Assembly (NCBI GenBank): GCA_947044365.1
Contig: OX345652.1
Coordinates: 1,271,001 to 1,335,000, forward strand
Direction of reading: 5' to 3'
Length of the DNA stretch: 64,000 nucleotides
Origin: Petrosia ficiformis
Taxonomy: Eukaryota; Porifera; Demospongiae; Haplosclerida; Petrosiidae
Below the pieces are notes generated by a model, which had not been told where the DNA came from, searched no databases, and saw only the letters and a program-made list of their open reading frames with translations. The first letter of the stretch is position 1, and each line of letters starts with the position of its first letter. The position numbers were made by a program, and so were the translations under genes. Shown in pieces: positions 59,601 through 64,000 of the stretch.

Positions 59601-60317
59601 ATGTACAATGTACATGTATGTATGATATTGACCTTTAGTTTAAGCATATCAAATTTGTAATATAATTATATGCATTATTGAGCTTTTCACTGTTTGCAGG
59701 GTGAACTAACTATCACAGCAGGTATGGAGAATCTTCAAAATTCTCTCTATTTGAATACAGTCCCAGAGAGTTGGACCAAAAGAGCCTATCCATCAATGAG
59801 TGGTCTATCTACATGGTATGTTGATCTCCTCTTGCGTATCCGTGAGCTTGAACACTGGGTCTCAGACTTCAACATGCCATCTTGTATTTGGCTAGCTGGT
59901 TTCTTCAACCCGCAGTCATTTCTCACTGCTATCATGCAGTCTATGGCACGTAAGAATGAATGGCCACTAGACAAAATGTGTCTACAATGTGATGTTACCA
60001 AAAAGCATAGAGAAGACTTCAGTAATCCACCAAGAGAAGGAGCTTACATTCATGGCCTCTTCATGGAAGGAGCTCGATGGGACACACAAACAGGTCTTCT
60101 CCAAGAGGCTCGTCTTAAAGAACTCACACCTTCAATGCCAGTTATATTTATCAAAGCCATTCCAGTTGATAAACAGGATGGCAAGAATGTGTACGAATGT
60201 CCAGTATACAAAACACGTCAACGTGGTCCAACATATGTATGGACATTCAACCTCAAGACCAAGGAAAAACCTGCCAAATGGGCCATTGCTGGAGTGTGTC
60301 TACTCCTCAGTATATAA
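17283..60317 (+). CDS. Axonemal outer-arm dynein heavy chain, beta class (DNAH9/11/17-like)
   Basis: The motor subunit of the ciliary outer dynein arm, which hydrolyses ATP to slide axonemal doublets. Sixty-three coding exons join in frame through GT-AG introns to 13,155 nt (4,384 residues plus stop). In order: tail (1 to about 1150), linker (about 1200-1600), AAA1 with GPAGTGKT at 1770-1777 and CFDEFNRI at 1820-1827, AAA2 GNAGSGKS at 2051-2058, AAA3 GNAGCGKT at 2378-2385, AAA4 GVGGSGKQ at 2723-2730. The stalk and microtubule-binding tip (about 2981-3250), AAA5, AAA6 and the C-terminal domain ending LLLSI follow. All four P-loops look intact. Similarity to vertebrate DNAH9 is evident along the whole length from recalled sequence, and the end [17 protein letters not shown] is typical of the beta class. 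About 100 N-terminal residues of vertebrate members are missing. Exons are listed in the block entries. It belongs in ciliated or flagellated cells such as choanocytes and larval epithelium. Confidence 0.93.
18434..18582 (+). mobile_element. hAT-like MITE fragment
   Basis: Homologous to 44672-44840 (TTGAGCCAACT, CTTGTCCTGCTCCCC, CGGACAATGTCCTGCATGAC, CTGTTTCCACACCA). The 5' terminal CAGGGGTGTGG is not recognisable here. Confidence 0.55.
19563..19692. repeat. Array of the palindrome ATCATCCAAATTTGGATGAT
   Basis: About four full or partial copies of the 20-bp perfect palindrome lie in the intron before exon 5. The same unit forms the larger array at 48718-49034. Confidence 0.75.
23487..23815 (+). 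repeat. Minisatellite with unit CAGCCACAATGGCTTAGAAA, copy 1
   Basis: About ten tandem units of 24-30 bp follow a unique leader containing CTAGCATGCTAGCAA. The leader plus array recurs at 45580-45850 in another dynein intron, so the two move or duplicate as a unit. Confidence 0.75.
24064..29324 (+). CDS. Dynein exons 10-19: tail continuation
   Basis: Exons: 24064-24132, 24492-24624, 25095-25250, 25626-25734, 26239-26408, 26931-27641, 27967-28119, 28294-28488, 28829-28945, 29238-29324, covering residues 527-1160. Exon 15 (711 nt) is the longest in the tail. Markers include [57 protein letters not shown] and APLQANEV, all matching the beta-class heavy-chain tail. This is a helical-bundle region with heterodimer and intermediate-chain contacts. 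Confidence 0.88.
26714..26894. mobile_element. TTAGTTAACTAAA-type MITE, degenerate
   Basis: It contains TTTTAGTTAACTAAACTAA and the terminal CTAAAACAACATTAG found in the relatives near 13.4, 32.6 and 42.1 kb. Confidence 0.4.
29363..29623 (+). mobile_element. MITE family M1, copy 1
   Basis: A 261-bp element with imperfect TIRs of about 30 bp: left AAGTCTGTTCACATTCACGA, right complement AAGGTCATTCATGTTCACCA in its relatives. TA flanks both ends. There is no ORF. Confidence 0.6.
29726..29951 (+). mobile_element. MITE family M1, copy 2
   Basis: A 226-bp relative of copy 1, about 100 bp downstream and in the same orientation within the same intron (between exons 19 and 20). Confidence 0.6.
30083..34963 (+). 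CDS. Dynein exons 20-27: linker and approach to AAA1
   Basis: Exons: 30083-30374, 30969-31078, 31244-31318, 31472-31642, 32150-32374, 32996-33087, 33380-33506, 34284-34963, covering residues 1161-1750. It includes the highly conserved linker segments [69 protein letters not shown] and [13 protein letters not shown]. The 680-nt exon 27 carries [15 protein letters not shown] and [15 protein letters not shown], which lead into AAA1. The linker swings across the ring to produce the power stroke. Confidence 0.92.
30465..30522. repeat. Perfect 58-bp palindrome
   Basis: Arms of 29 bp (30465-30493 and 30494-30522) are exact reverse complements with no spacer, centred on ACATGT. It lies in the intron between exons 20 and 21. 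Confidence 0.95.
31755..32020 (+). mobile_element. MITE family M1, copy 3
   Basis: Diverged relative of 29363-29623 in the intron between exons 23 and 24, interrupted by a TACATG run near 31915. Confidence 0.55.
32577..32850 (+). mobile_element. TTAGTTAACTAAA-type MITE
   Basis: Starts TAGTGTTGTTTTAG and holds several TTAGTTAACTAA motifs; relative of 42106-42396. Confidence 0.5.
33974..34186. mobile_element. TIR element with GTCAGAGTTTTTGATA ends
   Basis: The left end GTCAGAGTTTTTGATA is matched by the reverse complement of the right end (TATCAAAACTCTGATAC). A partial relative of the left half lies at about 44105-44152. Confidence 0.5.
35264..37699 (+). CDS. Dynein exons 28-31: AAA1, the main ATPase site
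   Basis: Exons: 35264-35420, 36187-36449, 36902-37133, 37544-37699, residues 1751-2020. Walker A GPAGTGKT is at 1770-1777 and Walker B CFDEFNRI at 1820-1827. The sensor-I loop [15 protein letters not shown] and [19 protein letters not shown] are present. I chose the acceptor before 35264 because it restores [12 protein letters not shown] exactly; an earlier AG before 35219 would insert 15 residues not expected in the family. AAA1 is the catalytic site required for motility. Confidence 0.93.
35985..36151 (+). mobile_element. MITE with CAGTGTTTCC ends, copy 1
   Basis: The 167-bp element begins CAGTGTTTCCCC and ends GGAAACACTG, flanked by TATATA on both sides. Relatives are at 57937-58127 (same orientation) and 46445-46635 (reverse). 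The ends resemble hAT termini. Confidence 0.6.
37796..37895. repeat. Two adjacent hairpins
   Basis: 37796-37837 has perfect 16-bp arms (ATTAATGCACACAGTA) around an 8-10 nt loop. 37840-37895 has arms of about 25 bp (CAATTACATTACTTTTCTCA) with one inserted A. They are separated by two bases, in the intron between exons 31 and 32. Confidence 0.85.
38121..38278 (-). mobile_element. tRNA-derived SINE with intact tRNA-like head
   Basis: The minus strand from 38278 to 38206 folds as a 73-nt class I tRNA. The acceptor stem is GCCTTGG/CTGAGGC, with D arm GCTC...GAGC, anticodon stem TCTGT/ACGGA, T arm GTGGG-TTCGAAT-CCCAC and discriminator A. The loop CCGGAGT has C at position 33 instead of U and would give anticodon GGA, yet lacks the long variable arm of serine tRNAs, so it is unlikely to be a working tRNA. 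A tail follows (ACTCTCATTTTCATTTTTCC, a CTTT microsatellite, then ATAACATCATGTA) and recurs without the head at 44872-44980, which identifies a SINE family. Confidence 0.75.
38462..40814 (+). CDS. Dynein exons 32-36: AAA2
   Basis: Exons: 38462-38578, 38762-39022, 39421-39569, 39957-40239, 40641-40814, residues 2021-2348. The P-loop GNAGSGKS (2051-2058) and the Walker B-like [18 protein letters not shown] are present, with [20 protein letters not shown] and [16 protein letters not shown]2 normally binds ATP without cycling. Confidence 0.92.
41185..43450 (+). CDS. Dynein exons 37-39: AAA3
   Basis: Exons: 41185-41898, 42442-42603, 43257-43450, residues 2349 to about 2704. Exon 37 is 714 nt, the longest coding exon in the gene. 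It holds P-loop GNAGCGKT (2378-2385), the segment [20 protein letters not shown] with Walker B, and [14 protein letters not shown]3 is a regulatory nucleotide site. In the intron before exon 39 sit TACATG arrays, and a TTAGTTAACTAAA MITE lies in the intron before exon 38. Confidence 0.93.
42106..42396 (+). mobile_element. TTAGTTAACTAAA-type MITE, most complete copy
   Basis: Starts GTTGTTTTAGTTTGACAATA and ends TTTACAACAACACTAA, giving short inverted ends, with internal TTAGTTAACTAACTAAAAG motifs. It lies in the intron between exons 37 and 38. Confidence 0.55.
43791..46792 (+). CDS. Dynein exons 40-44: AAA4 and stalk base
   Basis: Exons: 43791-44028, 44201-44392, 45046-45207, 45909-46037, 46688-46792, residues 2705-2980. 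P-loop GVGGSGKQ (2723-2730) is followed by [22 protein letters not shown], then [20 protein letters not shown] and [16 protein letters not shown]. The intron before exon 42 holds a hAT-like MITE and a SINE fragment; the intron before exon 43 holds a minisatellite. Confidence 0.92.
44672..44840. mobile_element. hAT-like MITE with CAGGGGTGTGGAAAC ends
   Basis: The left end is CAGGGGTGTGGAAACA and the right end TGTTTCCACACCATTG. CAGGGGTGT is a common hAT terminus. The 169-bp interior is non-coding. It is in the intron between exons 41 and 42. Confidence 0.65.
44872..44980 (+). mobile_element. 5'-truncated SINE copy
   Basis: Starts within the tRNA acceptor end (CCTGAGGCAACTCTC) and continues through the same tail as 38121-38206, with the CTTT microsatellite expanded to about nine units and the same ATAACATCATGTA end. 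Confidence 0.65.
45580..45850 (+). repeat. Minisatellite with unit CAGCCACAATGGCTTAGAAA, copy 2
   Basis: Leader containing CTAGCATGCTAGCAATAGGCG followed by about seven or eight diverged units. Counterpart of 23487-23815. Confidence 0.7.
46445..46635 (-). mobile_element. MITE with CAGTGTTTCC ends, copy 3
   Basis: Reverse-orientation relative of 35985-36151; one terminus (CAGTGTTTCCCCC) is intact and the other has decayed. Confidence 0.5.
47342..49978 (+). CDS. Dynein exons 45-48: stalk coiled coil and microtubule-binding tip
   Basis: Exons: 47342-47885, 48323-48465, 49200-49315, 49786-49978, residues 2981-3312. The outgoing helix ([20 protein letters not shown]) and the returning helix ([20 protein letters not shown], exon 46-47) are heptad-rich. 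They bracket the tip, with [14 protein letters not shown] and [18 protein letters not shown]. The tip binds microtubules; the coils signal between it and the ring. Confidence 0.92.
47915..48149 (+). mobile_element. MITE family M1, copy 4
   Basis: Shares CTGTTCGCATACACACTGAC, AAAAAAGAGCGGGAAGGATA and the terminal AACCTTTA with the other copies; in the intron between exons 45 and 46. Confidence 0.55.
48718..49034. repeat. Tandem array of the palindrome ATCATCCAAATTTGGATGAT
   Basis: About eight or nine units at 33-45 bp spacing, alternating with TTAGCTAAATTCTAAAA or TTAAGAAAATTGTAAAA spacers, in the intron between exons 46 and 47. Every unit is self-complementary, so the transcript could fold into many alternative stems. 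Confidence 0.85.
50229..50400 (+). repeat. Dispersed repeat pair member
   Basis: Shares TTTCCATGGGGTTTAATGTA, AAGGAAGTTGCATCATTC and GGCCAATTAA with 51310-51400, both in the intron regions flanking exon 49. Confidence 0.45.
50596..53820 (+). CDS. Dynein exons 49-54: strut and AAA5
   Basis: Exons: 50596-50831, 51775-51939, 52347-52509, 53061-53225, 53349-53489, 53650-53820, residues about 3313-3659. Markers are [56 protein letters not shown] and [21 protein letters not shown]5 has no functional P-loop in this class and none is seen. Confidence 0.92.
50839..51770. other. Intron with foreign-looking sequence
   Basis: The intron between exons 49 and 50 has several blocks unlike neighbouring introns: a GC-richer block at 50925-51075, the repeat at 51310-51400, and a CpG-rich patch near 51405-51435. 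A minus-strand open stretch (about 51655-51535) contains [20 protein letters not shown], which I do not recognise. It may be a transposon or retrocopy fragment. Confidence 0.3.
52737..52997 (-). mobile_element. MITE family M1, copy 5
   Basis: Reverse-oriented 261-bp relative with both ends recognisable (AAGGTCATTCATTTTCACCA on the left, TGAATATGAACAGACT on the right) in the intron between exons 51 and 52. Confidence 0.6.
53574..53636 (+). repeat. TCTA/CTCT microsatellite
   Basis: Runs of TCTA and TC dinucleotides immediately precede the exon 54 acceptor and also form its pyrimidine tract. Confidence 0.8.
54306..57053 (+). CDS. Dynein exons 55-60: AAA6
   Basis: Exons: 54306-54477, 54782-54926, 55202-55409, 55988-56056, 56276-56503, 56862-57053, residues 3660 to about 3997. 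Markers are [56 protein letters not shown] and [19 protein letters not shown]. Exon 58 is only 69 nt. Confidence 0.92.
57622..60317 (+). CDS. Dynein exons 61-63: C-terminal domain
   Basis: Exons: 57622-57741, 58270-58695, 59700-60317, residues about 3998-4384. It includes [34 protein letters not shown] and, in the 618-nt last exon, [37 protein letters not shown] and the terminal [17 protein letters not shown]. The stop is TAA at 60315-60317. A Gly-rich insert ([14 protein letters not shown]) lies in exon 62. The intron before exon 63 (58696-59699) is about 1 kb and contains no recognised exon. Confidence 0.94.
57937..58127 (+). mobile_element. MITE with CAGTGTTTCC ends, copy 2
   Basis: Begins TAGTGTTTTCCCC and ends AGAAACACTG. 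It is about 25 bp longer than 35985-36151 through an internal GGGAGAGCATTACTAAAGG-type insertion. Confidence 0.55.
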
Positions 60318-60328
60318 CTAGTAACGTA

Positions 60329-60402
60329 AATAAAAACTATAATTATCAGTTATTCAAAAAGAACGTTTAAATTTACTGTGTTCTATATGTACAGTTAATA
60401 AA
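60329..60402 (+). terminator. Poly(A) signals of the dynein gene
   Basis: AATAAA occurs at 60329-60334, only 12 bases after the stop, and again at 60397-60402. Use of either gives a 3'UTR well under 150 nt, consistent with a compact genome. Confidence 0.55.
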
Positions 60403-60780
60403 ATTAATTATTTATTCATACTCAGTAATTAACAAATCACTCGTCATGTGGAAAGACTATAATACTGTTTTTCTTTGCATATCAAACAATGTAAGTTATA
60501 AGACTATAATTATAATAATAGTAATAACAATAATGAAGGGCTGAGAACCATAGTGGACTAATCCACTAAACAATAGTATCCCCAGTTTAACATGAAACAG
60601 TCAAAATGTGCCGAAAGAAATTTAAATATTTTGGTAGTGGGTATACTCAATTTTAGTGACTTCCATGGTAACAACTGCCAATTTGTCAAATAGTATTATC
60701 TCCTTGGTCTCACTACCCAGGTTTCAAAACAACTAAGTAACTTGTGGTTAGATCTCTAACATACATGTATACATAAATTC
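60403..60780. other. Intergenic sequence after the dynein gene
   Basis: No coding exon. CTTCCATGGTAAC at 60660-60672 resembles an X-box but has no gene beside it. Confidence 0.5.
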
Positions 60781-61165
60781 ACTAATCTAATTCTCTCAAT
60801 ATAATTATCTTGTGTAATTCCAGTAAGTATTCTGGCTCTTCAGTATATCACAAAATATTGTTAATTAGCTGTCACTATCACCTCTCAGTACATCAAGTTA
60901 TTATCATTATTAATTTCTCACAATCACTATCACCTCTCAGTAACCTCCACACATCGTTAACTAACCTACTTACTTTGTCGTAGCGAGAGTAACTTGAGGT
61001 AGTCAATACTCTAGCTATCTTTCATATGGAATGTTATTAGACCAGCAGAGTGAAGATCATTAGCTAATTCCTCTGGATCTAACACAACATCAGTTATATC
61101 AGACAAGTGTCTTGTGAGTATGTTCTTAGGAGATGGTACATGTTCTCTCTTGTCTCCAATATCTG
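60781..61165 (-). pseudogene. Second degenerate CARD-like fragment
   Basis: On the minus strand the segment repeats the 3' exon of the pseudogene at 3962-4447. LDPEELANDLHSAGLITFH is followed by a stop (TAG near 61011), where a working frame would continue into a VLTT-like segment. The downstream helices carry a further insertion of about 50 bp (internal duplication of GAGAGGTGATAGTGA). Similarity starts near 61160 (ACATGTACCATCTCC) and ends near 60781. Only this final exon was duplicated, or only it survives. Confidence 0.55.
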
Positions 61166-61339
61166 TGAGGGCTATTATTGTAACTATGCATTAATTGTGA
61201 GTATTCTGGAAGATATTATTTAGGACTCATCTTCGTTATTTTATTGTTTTGAAAATGACTCCATTAGTTAGCTCAATATGATTTTCTCCTAGGCCTCCAA
61301 TTTACTTCTTACATAAGCAACAGTAGAGTATATAAAAAC

Positions 61340-61639
61340 ATGAAATGGGAGGAGGGGGGAGGCAAAGCCCCATGTTGCCATTATGCCACTGTCGTCACAA
61401 CAAGGGAGAGGGTGTGGTATTGCTTCCTATTGCACTTTCCCTGGGGTTTCTACATTATAAACAGTGTCCAAAGTAAATATGTAAAGAGAGCTGAAGAGAG
61501 AATGAGGCACTTCTTTCCTCAGTATTATAAGAAGTTATTTCCACCAAAACGAAAGTGTAAAAGACAGTTAAAAAATGTTGATTCCTTTGATGAATCATGC
61601 TCTGACTTCAGAGAGCCACTTTTGGGTGACAACTTTTAA
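61340..61639 (+). CDS. Hypothetical ORF, 99 residues
   Basis: The second half reads as plausible coding sequence (YVKRAEERMRHFFPQYYKKL, basic KRKCKRQ, then an acidic/Ser tail ending REPLLGDNF) while the first half looks non-coding. A possible acceptor (AAACAG) before 61468 suggests a terminal exon of about 172 nt, but I find no upstream exon in the 1 kb before it. It is not recognised and may be an orphaned exon or chance. Confidence 0.2.
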   Translation: MKWEEGGGKAPCCHYATVVTTRERVWYCFLLHFPWGFYIINSVQSKYVKRAEERMRHFFPQYYKKLFPPKRKCKRQLKNVDSFDESCSDFREPLLGDNF

Positions 61640-61980
61640 CTGAGAGCCTGTGTTTTTATTATAGTATTTTTTTTCTTAGTACTAGTAATTGTACTAGTTA
61701 ATTTCAGTATCATATATCATTTTAGCTTGTAATAGAATTTTAGCTCTGGTTTTTTGTTCTGAATTTCATTTACTAGCTTAATTATTCTGAATGATATATA
61801 TTTGTATTAGATGCATGCTCTTGTGTTGTAATCTTTTATTATTTTATTATAGTTTTTATTATAAAATATTTTGTTTTACATCAAAATTGATGGTCTTTGC
61901 AAATGAAGGGTATTTCTTTTTAAACAGTAAACATTACAGAATCTTCAACAATATTTCATGAGTACAATAACACATCTCAA

Positions 61981-62392
61981 ATCCAGACATGGGTTCAAGT
62001 ACTTCAGAATGTGCTCAAGTACAAAGTACAAGCACTTTGAGATTTATCAAGTACAAGTACAAGCACAGGCACAATCCAAGCACAAATACTGATGTACACA
62101 TGAAGTAATAATTATATATACTACTCTAAATTTAAGCACATGGCACAGTTATATTAAACACAGTAAACAATCTCATCAACTATTACATCTGTGAGTTGGC
62201 ATTATTACTGGTGCACTTTGATAATTATACAATCAAAGTGCTTGAAAGTGCTTAAAAAGTGCTTGATAAGCACTTGTCACTAAATCAATGATTAAGCACA
62301 AGCACTTTAAAATTATTTCTAAATGGACTGAAGCACAAGCACAAGCACTTAAAAGCATGTACTTGAGCAAGTGCTTGAACCCAAGTCTGATC
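61981..62392. mobile_element. TIR element of about 410 bp with GCACTT-rich interior
   Basis: The left end CAGACATGGGTTCAAGTACT is matched by the reverse complement of the right end (CAAGTGCTTGAACCCAAGTCTG). ATCTCAA occurs on both outer flanks within a few bases. The interior is dominated by AAGCACTT and CAAGTACAAG motifs with no ORF. The ends and flank are hAT-like. Confidence 0.6.
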
Positions 62393-63700
62393 TCAACACT
62401 CTTAATAATAATACAAAATCATTTGCAACAAGAGAATTGACACAAACTAGTATTGTTAATACAAAAGATTATTACACAATATTACATGTATTATGATGCT
62501 TAAAACACATTAGCTAATACTATTGTATGGTTTGTAGTAAGTTTATTATGGATTTATGAAGCAGAATTTACAATTTCATTTGTTTCTATTTCATTGTTGT
62601 ACAGTTTTCTGTATACATGCAATTCTGTTATCTAATTAAGCAACATTGTTGACTACTATCACAACAAAACTGTTTGCTTTTATTTAATTAAACAAAAGAA
62701 ACATAAACAGTTTTAATTAACCATTGTAAAATAAACATAGAGAAATGTTTATACAATTAACTGCTGTGATATATGCAACAATGAAAGAAAACAAATTAAA
62801 TTGTAAATTCTGGTTCATACAATTCATTACATAGCAAATCATTATGAAAACATTACTACAAACCATTTTCATGTACTGAGGAAAAATACTAGTGCTATAA
62901 AGCATTTTACATGTAGAAATCATTGGTGTAAATCCCAATCAATTTTTATTGAAATCATAATTAATAATCGACCTACATAAAAAAGTTAATGAAACATAAA
63001 TAGTCACACTGAAATTATTGATTGTTAATGAAAAATCATTGTGAAAATGATTATTATTATAGTTATAAAAATTTCTTAATTATTCTTCTACTCACACCCA
63101 GCCTGTAAAAAGTGATCCTAATTTTGTGTTTTTGAATAGAATATATACCACATGACATGCATTTATGGCCTTGCATCTTATGATGGTGTATGTTCAAGAT
63201 CATTATAATTTTAATGTATTAACTGTTTTTGTATAGGAGAAATCATTTTCAAATGTACCATGCATGCATATGGTGATATGTGTCAATGTGCATAGTTCGT
63301 CAGGAGAATAATCTAATGGTTATAGGATATATAATTATACAGGAAGCACTACACAAATATGATTCGTTTCATTCGATCTGAGGCCAGGTCACTTGATACC
63401 ATTCATTTGTCCTATTCAATGGATTATATAGTAAGAAAATATTCACTAATTACACATCTTCTGACTAAATCCAGTAGTATATACTTTTAAATTATTACTA
63501 TAGTTCAAGGTACTGTCTAGTTTTGCTTTCGTCATCCAAAATTTAGTTTATCTAGGCAGTTCATCGAAGTCTATGGCTTCGCACATCCTCAAACACTGCC
63601 TGGATCTTTTAAAATACTGGACGGTTGGTTATACATACATTGTCAGCATTCATTTTTTTTCACTATCACTATAGAATGGTTAATCCTAACTAACTTCACT
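62393..63700. other. AT-rich intergenic sequence
   Basis: I see no supportable coding exon, RNA gene or repeat with a clear partner elsewhere in the window. Confidence 0.5.
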
Positions 63701-63961
63701 ATGGGAAACATTATAACTACTAAGAGAGATGACATTGGTAAACTTTCTTTCAATATTCCTACTAAACCCACATATGGAGTATATATTCACAGTTGCATAG
63801 TTAGAGTTGGCAATTATATTAAAGCTTTTACAGATTATAAATTAACTAATAGAATTTTGGTAAAAAAACGGTATAAAAATAATAAATCTACCCTCAAAGT
63901 TATATATAACTATTCACTACAGAAACAAGTTGATTGCCTGATGATGGCCATGGTCACATGA
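63701..63961 (+). CDS. Hypothetical ORF, 86 residues
   Basis: A complete ORF (starting MGNIITTKRDDIGKLSFNIP) near the window edge, rich in Lys/Asn/Tyr. It has no recognisable domain and AT-rich composition like its surroundings, so it may be chance or the first exon of a gene continuing beyond the window. Confidence 0.15.
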   Translation: MGNIITTKRDDIGKLSFNIPTKPTYGVYIHSCIVRVGNYIKAFTDYKLTNRILVKKRYKNNKSTLKVIYNYSLQKQVDCLMMAMVT

Positions 63962-64000
63962 AGAAACTACTTTCAGTGAGCACGTTGAAATGACTTTTAT

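Overview
The window reads as a piece of an AT-rich, intron-dense animal genome, most likely a demosponge close to Amphimedon. The sponge call is an inference from recalled family likeness (short introns, fragments of COR/CARD death-fold genes, an animal ciliary dynein); no search was run.

The dominant feature is one plus-strand gene from 17283 to 60317. I could join 63 coding exons with GT-AG introns and compatible phases throughout. They encode about 4,384 residues (13,155 nt including the stop) of an axonemal outer-arm dynein heavy chain of the beta/DNAH9-DNAH11-DNAH17 class. All six AAA modules, the stalk with its microtubule-binding tip, and the C-terminal domain are present. The N-terminus is about 100 residues shorter than vertebrate members as I recall them. 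A perfect RFX X-box (17002-17015) lies upstream, a likely 5'UTR intron precedes the ATG, and a poly(A) signal follows the stop by about a dozen bases.

The introns (mostly 70-1,000 bp) carry most of the unusual sequence. It includes self-complementary TACATG arrays that are dense here and sparse elsewhere in the window, and a perfect 58-bp palindrome. There are also several TIR-bearing MITE families, one with five copies in this gene's introns, two minisatellite families, and a tRNA-derived SINE.

The left part (1-17 kb) is rearranged accessory DNA. A degenerate minus-strand COR/CARD-like gene (3962-5365) is followed by three copies of an intronless NNMT/PNMT/TEMT-type methyltransferase. Two copies are intact (7127-7942 minus, 11737-12552 plus) and one is truncated at both ends (8538-9087 plus). 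They sit among inverted and direct duplications that share flanking sequence. The intact copies differ at 2 of the first 182 residues but at 10 of the last 89, and the switch falls at the breakpoint of the truncated copy, suggesting gene conversion or a chimera. An ankyrin-repeat remnant (14112-14276) and a possible small spliced minus-strand gene (14798-15478) lie between these and the dynein promoter.

The right end (60.3-64 kb) is gene-poor. It has a second degenerate CARD-like fragment (60781-61165) homologous to the one near 4 kb, a roughly 410-bp TIR element, and two short ORFs of unknown status. No viral, CRISPR, rRNA or bacterial features were seen.
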